A stretch of 64,000 nucleotides of DNA, taken from positions 1 through 64,000 of the forward strand of contig NZ_MUNY01000061.1 of the NCBI RefSeq assembly GCF_002002735.1, written 5' to 3'. This document shows positions 31,384-40,020 of the stretch, piece after piece (position 1 is the first letter of the stretch; every line of letters starts with the position of its first letter). The notes below the pieces were generated by a model. The model had not been told where the DNA came from. It made no database searches and was given only the letters and a program-made list of their open reading frames with translations. Source of the stretch: Algoriphagus sp. A40. GTDB taxonomy: Bacteria; Bacteroidota; Bacteroidia; Cytophagales; Cyclobacteriaceae. The translations under genes and the position numbers were made by a program.

Positions 31384-34300
31384 TTAGAGATCAATATTTA
31401 CCCCGAATGAATACTTGCGTTGGAAAGGATACGCCCAGCCATAGCCATCGTTGATGGCTTCGGGATCCACGAATTTCTTGATTGAAGAAAACTCATACAG
31501 GTTTTCGCCAGACACAAAAATTCGGATTCGATTGACACTGATTCGATTAGTCAGTTCCTGCGGAAAGGTGTATCCCAAAGTGATGTTTTTGACTCTCAGA
31601 TAAGCTGCATTTTGCATGTAACCAGTCTGTGGGATGTCCAAACCGCCACCGTAGTTGGCATCAGCCAACCAAGACTGCAATACAGGAAACTGTGAATCCA
31701 AATTTGCTTCTGCCAGTCCGGCATCAATGTAAGATTGGGAGTGTTGAGCCATCAGACTTGCATCGTCCGCTGCACCGCGATAGAAGTCAAGGTTCCAAGG
31801 ATAAACATTGGCATAGGGCTGCTGATAGGGTCCCCAAAACAGGTAATGTCTTGGGTAATAATCCTTTTTTCCAACACCCTGAAGGAATATTGAAAGGTCA
31901 AATCCACTGTAGGAAATGTCGAAATTGGCTCCATATCGATATCTGTCCGAGGAATTTCCGATAATCTGCATATCCTTTGGATCATCTTCGGTTAGACCTT
32001 TTTCGATCTTACCATCTCCATTGAGATCCACATATTTTGGCCAGCCTGGCACAATATCCAAAGCTCCCCAAGGAACTATGGCTGATTGGTCCAGTTGTGA
32101 GATTTCATCTTCGTTTTGAAACAGCCCATCGCTGACCAAGCCCCAAATTTCTCCCAGATACTGTCCTTCACGGTAGTTGGAGAACAAATTTTGGTCATTC
32201 TGGAATTTGGTGATCTGAGATCTGGAATCAGATAAAACCACTCTCATTCCGAAATTGACGGGATTGGAAGCACTTCCGAAATTGTCTCTGTAGCTCAAAG
32301 TAGCCTCAAATCCTTTGGTCCGAAGGTCTGCGGCATTTTGTTTGGGAGGATTGGTTCCCAAAACAGCCGGAAGTTCAACCGGATCAGTCAGCATTCCCTT
32401 CGTATCCCGGATGAAATAATCGAATGAACCGGTGACCTTATCTCCAAACATTCCAAAGTCCAAACCAAGGTTGCTGGTGATTACCTCTTCCCAAGTATAA
32501 AAGTTCGGATCCACAGCCAATAATGGAGCTGAAGTGATGATGGTCTGTCTGTTTCCGTTAATCAAATAGCCCGAAAGTCCGGTTGGCAGGGTTTGGATAT
32601 AACCGAAATCACTTACGTTTTGGTTACCCAAACCTCCATAAGAGGCTCTGATTTTGAAAGTAGAAATGGTATTGGTCAAGCCTGAAAAGAACTGCTCGTC
32701 CATCATCAGCCAAGAACCCGAAACAGAGGGAAAAAATCCCCATCGGGAAGTCTGGGGAAACCTGGACGAACCGTCATATCTCCCGTTCAATTCAAAGATA
32801 TAGCGGTTTTTGAAGGTGTAATTTGCCCGGCCAAAAACACTTTGCGTTGCAAAAGAACTGTAAGTCGGAGTAATGAAAGCATCACCGGTGGTCAATCCGA
32901 TATAGGGCAGAGAGGAGGAAATCAACACTCTTTTTTCTGCCTGGATAGAGCTGTAGGTATAACTCTGTTGATTGTAACCTGCCAAAATTCCAAAACTGTG
33001 GTCACCGATTGTTTTGGAGTATCTGCTATAAAAGTCAAAAATGATATCGGAAAGGTCGCCGTTTCGCTCTGTTACTGAGCCATCTCCACCTTCAAACCGA
33101 ATATCTTCCGGTCCATATCCGATCCGAAATTTCTTTCTGTCCCAATGGTATTTCAATTGTTCCTTTTTGAAGCTGGCATTGGCATTTACGGTCAAGTCTC
33201 CGTTAAGGAAAGTACCTGTAGTTCTTAGAATGTTGTGGAAACCAAACATGTTTTCCTGGTTATTTCCCCCATCCGTTAGTCGGCCGGCAAGTCGTCCAGC
33301 GCCTGTATTAGCCCAAGTTCCATCCGGATTTACTGCCACATCGGTAGGTTGGAGGTAGTAGATATCGGTAAGGCTGGTAGATGGATCAGCTCTTTTAGTC
33401 TGGTAAATGTTGAGGTTATTGTCCACGTTTAGCCATTTGAGCGGATTTGCAGTCACTCTGGCTCTCATGGAATATCGGTCCCAGTAATCATCCGCCAGTT
33501 TGTTCATCCCGTTCTCGTTGGTATAATCACCTGAGATGTAATAACCCACCGGAACTTTGCCCCCACTGCTTCCACTGATGGACAAGCTGTGGTTCATTGA
33601 GAAAGAAGAGGAATTAAAGAAGTAATCATACCAGTCATTGTTTCCCATGTAAGCCCAAAGGTTCGGGTTGGTAGGATTTAAGCGGGTATCTTCCACGGAG
33701 GTATTTTCAGATCTTTCTTTCGCCCATTGGTAATGTGCATCGGAGTAGTTTACATAGTCCCAAGGGGTATTGTTGGTAGAGGTCTCCAATACTCTGGAAT
33801 AAATGTAGGGGTCAGTCACAGGCTCGGGTAGTACAGATGGTTTGCCCCATGCGAAAAAATTGTTGTAAGAAATCACCTGTTTCCCCTCCTGCCCTTTTTT
33901 GGTAGTAATCAAAATCACACCAAATGCCGCTCTGGCTCCATAAATAGCGGCCGATGCAGCATCTCTGAGTACCGAGTAGGACTCAATGTCTGAGGGATTT
34001 AATCTCAGCAAGTCACTGTTGCTGCCTGCGACTCCGTCAATCACGATCAGTGGCCCACCGCCATTAATTGAGGTAAATCCGCGGATATTGATGTTAGGGA
34101 CGGTTCCAGGTTTTCCTCCAAGGTAGGTGATATTCAATCCGGGACTTACGCCTTGTAAACCTTGGACCAAATTGGAAATGGGCCGGTCAATCAATTGGTC
34201 GCCGGAGATTTGGTCCACCGCACCGGTCACATTGATTTTCTTTTGGGTTCCATACCCCACTACTACCACCTGCTCAAGCAAGGTTTCCTCCTCAGTGAGT

Positions 34301-34617
34301 GCTACCTCAATAGAAGTTCTGCCTTCCAAAGCAAGCTCAAGAGATTTGTAGCCGATGAATGAAAAAACCAATACTGCATTTGCAGAGGAAGTCTGAATGG
34401 CAAATTCACCATTCAAGCCTGTTACCACACCATTTTGGGTGTTCTTTTCCAGGACAGAAACTCCCGGAAATTCAGCTCCTGAAGCGTCGGTGACTACTCC
34501 TTTGACAGACGTTTGCGACATCGAATGTGTCGCAAAAGCTGAGATGAGCAAAAGGAGAAGACCTACTCTTCTTAACCATGAATCCAGCCTTAGCCGCGAT
34601 TGTATTATTTGTTTCAT
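31384..34617 (-). CDS. SusC/RagA-family TonB-linked outer-membrane transporter
   Basis: About 1077 residues from ATG giving MKQIIQSRLRLDSWLRRVGL; a TTG 24 bp earlier is the less likely start. A cleavable signal is followed by a carboxypeptidase-regulatory-like domain (TSVKGVVTDASGAEFPGVSV), the TonB-box region EQVVVVGYGTQKKINVTGAV, the plug (VPNINIRGFTSINGGGPLIV, YSVLRDAASAAIYGARAAFG) and a large barrel ending FQRKYSFGVNIDL. With SusD it forms the nutrient-uptake pair. The operon promoter region holds an 18-bp palindrome 70-87 bp upstream of the start that also lies upstream of the nearby tetR gene, indicating regulation by that repressor; no ECF sigma/anti-sigma or hybrid two-component gene is present. 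Confidence 0.95.
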   Translation of the reverse strand: MKQIIQSRLRLDSWLRRVGLLLLLISAFATHSMSQTSVKGVVTDASGAEFPGVSVLEKNTQNGVVTGLNGEFAIQTSSANAVLVFSFIGYKSLELALEGRTSIEVALTEEETLLEQVVVVGYGTQKKINVTGAVDQISGDQLIDRPISNLVQGLQGVSPGLNITYLGGKPGTVPNINIRGFTSINGGGPLIVIDGVAGSNSDLLRLNPSDIESYSVLRDAASAAIYGARAAFGVILITTKKGQEGKQVISYNNFFAWGKPSVLPEPVTDPYIYSRVLETSTNNTPWDYVNYSDAHYQWAKERSENTSVEDTRLNPTNPNLWAYMGNNDWYDYFFNSSSFSMNHSLSISGSSGGKVPVGYYISGDYTNENGMNKLADDYWDRYSMRARVTANPLKWLNVDNNLNIYQTKRADPSTSLTDIYYLQPTDVAVNPDGTWANTGAGRLAGRLTDGGNNQENMFGFHNILRTTGTFLNGDLTVNANASFKKEQLKYHWDRKKFRIGYGPEDIRFEGGDGSVTERNGDLSDIIFDFYSRYSKTIGDHSFGILAGYNQQSYTYSSIQAEKRVLISSSLPYIGLTTGDAFITPTYSSFATQSVFGRANYTFKNRYIFELNGRYDGSSRFPQTSRWGFFPSVSGSWLMMDEQFFSGLTNTISTFKIRASYGGLGNQNVSDFGYIQTLPTGLSGYLINGNRQTIITSAPLLAVDPNFYTWEEVITSNLGLDFGMFGDKVTGSFDYFIRDTKGMLTDPVELPAVLGTNPPKQNAADLRTKGFEATLSYRDNFGSASNPVNFGMRVVLSDSRSQITKFQNDQNLFSNYREGQYLGEIWGLVSDGLFQNEDEISQLDQSAIVPWGALDIVPGWPKYVDLNGDGKIEKGLTEDDPKDMQIIGNSSDRYRYGANFDISYSGFDLSIFLQGVGKKDYYPRHYLFWGPYQQPYANVYPWNLDFYRGAADDASLMAQHSQSYIDAGLAEANLDSQFPVLQSWLADANYGGGLDIPQTGYMQNAAYLRVKNITLGYTFPQELTNRISVNRIRIFVSGENLYEFSSIKKFVDPEAINDGYGWAYPFQRKYSFGVNIDL

Positions 34618-34686
34618 AGTAATGGGGTTTGCACCTCCCAATTCTTCAAAAATTTCAAGAACAGGTCAGTGATGAGTAAGAAATTT

Positions 34687-34704
34687 ATTGAACATTCATT
34701 CAAT
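34687..34704. promoter_or_regulatory. candidate TetR operator upstream of susC
   Basis: ATTGAACATTCATTCAAT, arms ATTGAA/TTCAAT. It differs at only three of 18 positions from the palindrome upstream of tetR (35989-36006). Beyond it, to 34930, the DNA is AT-rich with no gene or further motif seen. Confidence 0.6.
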
Positions 34705-34930
34705 ATTAAATATTGTAATCAAATAAAAAAAACAAATTTTGAGATAAAATAAAGTTTTAACGCAGGGGTAATATTCTATTAAAATTCGTTCTTGGGAATT
34801 AATCAAAAATTGATCTCATGGAAATCAGATTCAGAAAAAAGGAAAAATGGATGGTGCCCAAAAAATGAAAAGGCACAACTTTTTGATCCATTTTTTTCAA
34901 TTAATGGCTTAAAAAATCTAAAAAAATCCA

Positions 34931-34964
34931 GCCATTTGGCCGTTCCGACCTTTGGCCAAATGGC
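34931..34964 (-). terminator. intrinsic terminator after the metallophosphoesterase gene
   Basis: GCCATTTGGCC pairs with GGCCAAATGGC (11 bp, 12-nt loop); on the minus strand the stem is followed by a T-rich run (TGGATTTTTTTAG). It starts 6 bp beyond the stop codon and separates this gene from susC. Confidence 0.75.
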
Positions 34965-34970
34965 AAAATT

Positions 34971-35858
34971 TTAAGGAAGTGGGTAATAAGTATTAGTCAC
35001 ATCCCCATTTTCAAACAATTCCAAAATGGCATAGCCTGGGGGCGTTTCCAGGTAATATTGTTTTCCGGCGGATTGTTCGTCCCCGTCTCCCCACCAAAAT
35101 CCACTGAGCGAACCGTTGCAGAAATAATGGACCCCATTGTACCAAGCTCTATCCAGGAGATGCTGGTGACCACTCAGACAGACCTTCACTTTATCCTTAT
35201 GTTTGAAAAATAGATCTTTGAGTTCCTTATGATCCTTATGCTGGCCACCGACCAGGTCATTGGTAATGGAGGTTATTGGAAAATGGGACATTACCAAAGT
35301 TGGAGTTCCATGGGCTAAAGAATCAAGATCATTTTCAAGCCATTTCATTTGTTCCACTCCAAGACTGATTCCTTCATGGTTTCCGTCCAAAATAATGAAG
35401 TGCCAATTTCCTTTGTCAAAACTGTAATAAGGTGAAGGAATGCCAAGCCTTTTGACCACGTAAGGTTTTCCATACATTTCATCTTCCTTGCTTGGAACAT
35501 CCCACCAGGGATCATGATTGCCAATACAGCTAAAGACATCATAATCAGAGATTTTTTCCCGGAACTGATCCCAAGCCTGCCATTGCTCCAAGGTTCTAGC
35601 TCTGCTTACTCCCTGATATGCGGCATCATTGATAGTGTCTCCGCCATTCAGAAAGAAATCCGGCTGATGCTGTTTCACCTTTTCAAGCCATTCAATGGCA
35701 CGGACTGGCACATTTTCCTCAGGCCGAATATGGACATCAGTAATGTGAGCCACTTTGAGGACACTGCCGCTTGCTTTATTTCCCGCCAAAATCGGTGAGG
35801 AAACTAAAACCGAACCCGCCAACATTCCTGCTTTTTCAAAAAAAGATCTTCTTTTCAT
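34971..35858 (-). CDS. calcineurin-like metallophosphoesterase, exported
   Basis: 295 residues. A Tat-like start (MKRRSFFEKAGMLAGSVLVS) precedes the metallophosphoesterase motifs in order: HITDVHI (Asp-x-His), NGGDTIND, SCIGNHDPWWD, MSHFP and SGHQHLL, which supply the two-metal centre. The fold hydrolyses phosphomono- or diesters; the exact substrate is open. It is divergent from tetR, and the 18-bp palindrome between them (131 bp from its start) suggests common control with tetR and susCD. Its product may act with the secreted phosphodiesterase to dephosphorylate imported or surface-bound substrate. Confidence 0.88.
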   Translation of the reverse strand: MKRRSFFEKAGMLAGSVLVSSPILAGNKASGSVLKVAHITDVHIRPEENVPVRAIEWLEKVKQHQPDFFLNGGDTINDAAYQGVSRARTLEQWQAWDQFREKISDYDVFSCIGNHDPWWDVPSKEDEMYGKPYVVKRLGIPSPYYSFDKGNWHFIILDGNHEGISLGVEQMKWLENDLDSLAHGTPTLVMSHFPITSITNDLVGGQHKDHKELKDLFFKHKDKVKVCLSGHQHLLDRAWYNGVHYFCNGSLSGFWWGDGDEQSAGKQYYLETPPGYAILELFENGDVTNTYYPLP

Positions 35859-35988
35859 ACTTCACATAGATTTAAACAAATTTGAATTTTAAGTCATCCC
35901 CTAATTTTTCTAGGCCAAAATCTACTTTCTTAGGAAAATATTTACCGAAAGAATAATAAGGCCTTGTTTAGAGGATTTCTATTTTTAA

Positions 35989-36006
35989 ATTGAATACTCA
36001 TTCAAT
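35989..36006. promoter_or_regulatory. candidate TetR operator in the divergent tetR promoter region
   Basis: ATTGAATACTCATTCAAT is a perfect palindrome of ATTGAAT/ATTCAAT with a 4-bp spacer, 75 bp before the tetR start and 131 bp before the metallophosphoesterase start. It matches the site upstream of susC at 15 of 18 positions. Confidence 0.65.
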
Positions 36007-36080
36007 AAAATATATCGAAAAGTAGGAAAATACCTTTTAGAAAATCAATAAATCAGAGTTAATTCTCTATTAACAAATAA

Positions 36081-36683
36081 ATGAAAGTGAAAATCTCTAC
36101 CGCAAGAAAACAGGAGATCATTGAAGGATTTTACAATCTTTCAAAAATGAATGGCCTGGAAAACACCTCCATAGCCAAAATCGGAAAACATTTGGACATG
36201 CCTCCGAGCTTGATCATGCATTATTTTCCAACCCGGGATATTTTGATTTCCAGTTTGATCGAGTATATCCTTGAGCAGTATCTCTTGATTTTTGAGCCGA
36301 TCACCAAGGAATTGGAGGAAAAAAAGGACATTGATTTATCGATTATTGTGGAGACCCTGTTCTCCAGAAATTGGAATTTACTTTTTGATGACGGAGTTTT
36401 TTACAGTTGCTATGCAATGATCTTCCGAAATGAGCAGATCAAAAATGACTATAGAATTCTTCACGAGAAGCTGAGAGAATCCCTCAAGGAAATCCTGGAC
36501 AACAACAGGGAAATGGAAGGGCGGGACACCACGATGCTTGCCGAACAAATATTTGTGGTTGTGGAAGGTGCCTATTACTACCTGTCCATGATCGTGGATG
36601 AGGCTTCCTATAATCAAAAGGTCGATTATTTCAAGAAACAGGTTTATGACTTGTTGCGAAAGAATGATTTACGGGTGTTATAA
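36081..36683 (+). CDS. TetR-family transcriptional regulator
   Basis: 200 residues. The N-terminal DNA-binding domain reads QEIIEGFYNLSKMNGLENTS and IAKIGKHLDMPPSLIMHYFP, the TetR helix-turn-helix with the recognition helix at about 40-49 and the capping YFPTRDILISSLIEYILEQY. The ligand-binding C-terminus is helical and rich in aromatic residues (EGAYYYLSMIVDEASYNQ). The gene is divergent from the metallophosphoesterase gene with an 18-bp palindrome between them, fitting autoregulation, and the same palindrome precedes susC. The last 40 bp overlap the convergent CBU_0592-like gene. TetR control of a SusCD locus is unusual for this phylum. Confidence 0.88.
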   Translation: MKVKISTARKQEIIEGFYNLSKMNGLENTSIAKIGKHLDMPPSLIMHYFPTRDILISSLIEYILEQYLLIFEPITKELEEKKDIDLSIIVETLFSRNWNLLFDDGVFYSCYAMIFRNEQIKNDYRILHEKLRESLKEILDNNREMEGRDTTMLAEQIFVVVEGAYYYLSMIVDEASYNQKVDYFKKQVYDLLRKNDLRVL

Positions 36684-36895
36684 ATTGCCATTATTGCTAT
36701 GGTAGACCATACGACATTAACTAAAATATTTGCTTTGTCCCTGAAATGAATAGCATTGATCACCAGACAGATTGCCCCAGCTAAATTCAACAAATGGTAT
36801 CTGGCTTCGCCTTGTTTAAGTTTTCCTTTTGATAATAAAAAATAGGAAATAATAAAAAGGATTGCGCCTATCCAACCGATCAATTCAAAAATCAT
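36644..36895 (-). CDS. small CBU_0592-like membrane protein
   Basis: 83 residues with three hydrophobic segments: IGWIGAILFIISYFLL, YHLLNLAGAICLVINAIHF and ILVNVVWSTIAIMAIYN. The pattern, including the NLAGA and VNxxW positions, matches the CBU_0592 family of small membrane proteins of unknown function. The 3' end overlaps the tetR 3' end by 40 bp on the opposite strand. No operon mate. Confidence 0.75.
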   Translation of the reverse strand: MIFELIGWIGAILFIISYFLLSKGKLKQGEARYHLLNLAGAICLVINAIHFRDKANILVNVVWSTIAIMAIYNTRKSFFRNKS

Positions 36896-37062
36896 AGGGT
36901 GGTTTTTTACTTTTTGATTAGCAATTAAGAAGGTTTGTCAAAACGGGTTAAAGCCGATTTTTGGTAAATGTAGCTGACTTTTCATTTGATTCGCCTTCAA
37001 ATTTTCTTCGTTTTCTTTCTGCTAAAATCCAAACTCCAGTTTAATTCAAAGGCATATTACTC

Positions 37063-37671
37063 CTATTCCACGATCGTCCTAAAAGTCAGATTCACTCTGG
37101 GAGATTGGACACGGGTAGTCGGAGGAAGCCGGTGTAGCCAGTGGGTCTGCGTAGTGCCTTTCATCACCAACAGGCTGCCATGCTCCAAAATCAGCTCGAC
37201 TTTTTGCTTGGTTACTTTGTGCTTGAAGGCAAACTTTCGCTCGGCACCAAAGCTGACAGAACCAATGGAACCGTCCTTTTTCAGGTCCGTTTCCCCGTCA
37301 CTGTGCCAGGCCATTCCTTCTTCCCCAGAATGGTACAAATTGAGCAGGCAGGAATTGAAGGTATCTCCACATTCCTGCTCTACCCTATTTTTTAATTCAA
37401 GAAGTTCCGGTGTCCAGGGCAATGCCCGCTTGGTTGTATTGGAATAGGTGTATTCAAAAGGCTGACTTCCGTACCAGGCGACTTTCCGTTTGGTAATGAT
37501 CTTTTTTCCAAAAATTACCGCTTCGTCATTTCTCCATTCGATGGATTCAAGGAGAGCTTTCAGGTAATAATCCGCCTCTTTTGGACTGAAAACCTTTCCA
37601 TAATAATTCACAGTCCCGCCTTCTGGAAGCCAGTTTTTGGTTTTGTCCACCCAATCCTCAAACAACATCAT
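37063..37671 (-). CDS. alkB: AlkB-like 2-oxoglutarate/Fe(II) dioxygenase
   Basis: 202 residues, starting at the tandem ATG ATG (MMLFEDWVDKTK). A longer frame exists from a TTG, but those codons lie in a repeat end (GCGGATAA) and are unlikely to be translated. AlkB motifs: PFEYTYS, WTPELLELKNRVE, HSD at 123-125 (AWHSDGE), THWLHRLP with His180, and RVNLTFR with Arg192 and Arg198, the Fe(II)/2-oxoglutarate set HxD...H...RxNxTxR. It repairs N-alkylated bases by oxidative demethylation in the cytoplasm. Monocistronic, with an inverted-repeat element just upstream. Confidence 0.92.
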   Translation of the reverse strand: MMLFEDWVDKTKNWLPEGGTVNYYGKVFSPKEADYYLKALLESIEWRNDEAVIFGKKIITKRKVAWYGSQPFEYTYSNTTKRALPWTPELLELKNRVEQECGDTFNSCLLNLYHSGEEGMAWHSDGETDLKKDGSIGSVSFGAERKFAFKHKVTKQKVELILEHGSLLVMKGTTQTHWLHRLPPTTRVQSPRVNLTFRTIVE

Positions 37672-37699
37672 TTCACCAGATTTTGAATAAAATTTCTGA

Positions 37700-37785
37700 T
37701 TATCCGCTTTATTACAACTTACCAAATTCAATTAGGCCTGAAGTCCAAAAGGACTTTCTGTAGACTGTCGACCGTGGACTGTTAA
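37700..37785. repeat. TTATCCGC-ended repeat fragment, left of M1 peptidase gene
   Basis: It begins TTATCCGC at 37700-37707 and contains CTGTAGACTGTCGACCGTGG at 37758-37777. Similar sequence in inverted orientation lies on the other side of the M1 peptidase gene (39864-39949), so that gene is bracketed by inverted repeats. It also covers the 5' flank of alkB. Confidence 0.5.
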
Positions 37786-37789
37786 CAAA

Positions 37790-39772
37790 TCACTTTGCCT
37801 GCCATACATTGTCGTCCACTTTTAGATCAGGAAAGCGACCGTTTGGATCCAAGGTGATTTTCTTGATTTTTCTTGGACCGAAATCCAAAACCGCATCGAA
37901 GGCACGGCTTCCATCCCACCAGACATCAACCGGCCAGGTAACGACAGCTGTGTTTGGATCCAGCAAACTTGAATTCGGCATAGGTGTTAATTCCTGTTCG
38001 CCTGCCTCAAATTCAACTTTCAAGACTACCGGCGAAGGCATCTCCCCAGCTTGCTTTACTGTCACAATGGTTTTTCCACTTTCGCTGCTTACGTTTTCGA
38101 TCGATCCTTCGACAGATTCGGTGGTAAACAGCCAATAATACCAGAACCACTCCAGATTTTGTCCCAATTCATTGTTCATGAAAAACATGTAATCCCAAGG
38201 AGATGGATGCTTATAAGCCCAAGCAGCCGTGTATTTTTTCATCGCATTGATCACGGCATCGTCACCGACGATTCCCCCCAGCATGGATAACATGGGCGGT
38301 GTTTTCTGGTAAGTCTGGTAGCCATAGCCAATACCTGCATCGTTGGCACTCCACATCAGCGGAGCCTCATCCTCACTCCCGCTTACTCGGCCATAGCTTT
38401 GGCCAATGCCATCCAGATTGGCAGGAGTACCTCTAGAGTCCGCACCGGATAGAATATTCATGTATTGGTTGAATCCCTCATCCATCCAGCCATAGCGGGT
38501 TTCGTTGGTTCCCAGCATCATGGGCCACCACTGATGGGCAGTTTCGTGGTCAGCAGCTCCCTGATTGGAATTGATCACCATGGGGTATTCCATTCCGGAA
38601 CTTGGTCCATCCTGCAGAGTAAGTTGGGGAAAAGGATAAGGTGCCCAGAGTTTGGAATAAAACTCCATGGCATGTCTGGTGTTTTTGGCAGCGTTGACAA
38701 ATAGTTTGGCCCGTTCGGGTATAAATACCATGTAAATAGGAACATACCCTTTGCCTGGAATATTAGCACGTGTTCCTTTCCAGATAAAATCCGCAGAAGC
38801 TGCCCAGGCAAAATCATTTACTTTGTCGGCCACAAATCGCCAGGTTAACTTATCGCCTGGTATAGTTGCTTTGCCTTTTTCATCCTCTCCCACTATTGTG
38901 ATTTCGTCATCTGAGTCCAGAACTTTTGCCCGACCCTGAGCGACAGTTGGAGTCAGGACTTTTTCCGGATTTTGCAAAATACCGGTTCCACTCACTATCC
39001 ATCCCCCGGGTACCGTGATGGACACATCAAACTTCCCGAAATTATTGAAAAACTCTGCCGGACCCAGATAGGGACTGGTCTCCCAGCCTCTCAGATCATC
39101 GTATTTGGCCAATCGCGGAAACCATTGGGTTGGCTGGAAAAGTGTGCTGTCAAAGCGCTGCGTCATCCGGTGTCCCACACCATCTGGCCCACCCGGCAAT
39201 TTGGTGTGCCAGTCGATCTCCAATTCTGTTTTGCTTCCGGCTTTGATCGGCTTTGAAAGATAAATCGTGGCGATAGTTTTGCCCAGCCCGGTCACACCTG
39301 ACTTTGGGGTTTCATTTCGCCCCAGCTTTTGCTCGGTGAGATCAATGGATTCACCTGCGACTAAAATGCGGGTTACTACCATTCCATCAGTTTGTTCGGC
39401 GGGAGTAGAAAGACCGCGTGGGACATCGCCCTTGAAAACGTTGTGATCCAGCCGCAACACAATTCTGTCCAAATCATCCTTGCTGTTGTTGTGGACAAGA
39501 ATTTTTTCAGTTCCGGTAATAGTTTGAGTATGCGGATCCAAGCTCGCCTGAATGGTGAAATCAGTTTCGAGCTGCCAATAATTTGGGCCGGGTTTGCCGG
39601 TAAAATCCCGCGTGCCTGCTTCGAAGGCTTTCCGGATCGAATTGGTCATCGGTACATCCCGGCGGATAGACCGATGGTCGGTTTCTATGGAATTTCGAAG
39701 TGGTAAGGGGGTGATTTGTTGGGCTACTGCCGCAGAACTGCTCAGAAAAAGCAGAAAAAGTATTTTTCGCAT
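37790..39772 (-). CDS. M1-family metallopeptidase, exported
   Basis: About 660 residues from the ATG giving MRKILFLLFLSSSAAVAQ, a cleavable signal; codons upstream of it lie in repeat DNA. The gluzincin motif is HETAHQWW followed 18 residues later by the second glutamate (GWMDEGFNQYM), the full HExxH-(18)-E zinc site. The exopeptidase motif reads SGMEYPMVI, a GMEYP variant of the GAMEN loop. M1 enzymes are aminopeptidases; the MEYP variant occurs in several bacterial exported members and may limit free-amino-end recognition. The N-terminal half (about 55-330) is the beta-sandwich with LDHNVF. Not in an operon. Confidence 0.9.
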   Translation of the reverse strand: MRKILFLLFLSSSAAVAQQITPLPLRNSIETDHRSIRRDVPMTNSIRKAFEAGTRDFTGKPGPNYWQLETDFTIQASLDPHTQTITGTEKILVHNNSKDDLDRIVLRLDHNVFKGDVPRGLSTPAEQTDGMVVTRILVAGESIDLTEQKLGRNETPKSGVTGLGKTIATIYLSKPIKAGSKTELEIDWHTKLPGGPDGVGHRMTQRFDSTLFQPTQWFPRLAKYDDLRGWETSPYLGPAEFFNNFGKFDVSITVPGGWIVSGTGILQNPEKVLTPTVAQGRAKVLDSDDEITIVGEDEKGKATIPGDKLTWRFVADKVNDFAWAASADFIWKGTRANIPGKGYVPIYMVFIPERAKLFVNAAKNTRHAMEFYSKLWAPYPFPQLTLQDGPSSGMEYPMVINSNQGAADHETAHQWWPMMLGTNETRYGWMDEGFNQYMNILSGADSRGTPANLDGIGQSYGRVSGSEDEAPLMWSANDAGIGYGYQTYQKTPPMLSMLGGIVGDDAVINAMKKYTAAWAYKHPSPWDYMFFMNNELGQNLEWFWYYWLFTTESVEGSIENVSSESGKTIVTVKQAGEMPSPVVLKVEFEAGEQELTPMPNSSLLDPNTAVVTWPVDVWWDGSRAFDAVLDFGPRKIKKITLDPNGRFPDLKVDDNVWQAK

Positions 39773-39863
39773 GTTTAGGGTAGTTTGTTTCGGTTCGGAA
39801 AACTTAGTGAAATTTCGGGTAATTCTCATTGGGAATTTAGGGTTTCGAATGTTTGGATTATTC

Positions 39864-39971
39864 GACCACAGTCGACAGACAACAGTCCACAGCTGATGCA
39901 ATCTATCTTCAATCCTTCGTTCCTTTGGTTAGGGCTATAAAGCGGATAGCTAGTAAAGTATCTATATCCGC
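39864..39971. repeat. repeat fragment right of M1 peptidase gene
   Basis: It contains GACCACAGTCGACAGACAAC at 39864-39883, then GCGGATAG at 39942-39949 and ATATCCGC at 39964-39971. It mirrors the fragment at 37700-37785. GACCACAG...GTCGAC also follows element D near 26822. Confidence 0.5.
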
Positions 39972-40020
39972 AATGACACCCCCACAAAGATGAAAGCAGA
40001 ATAAGATTTGGTAAGTCAAT

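Noticed and set aside
39773..39901. N-terminal extension of the M1 peptidase frame (43 residues)
   Set aside because: It lies in repeat DNA and would bury the signal peptide; the ATG at 39772 was used.
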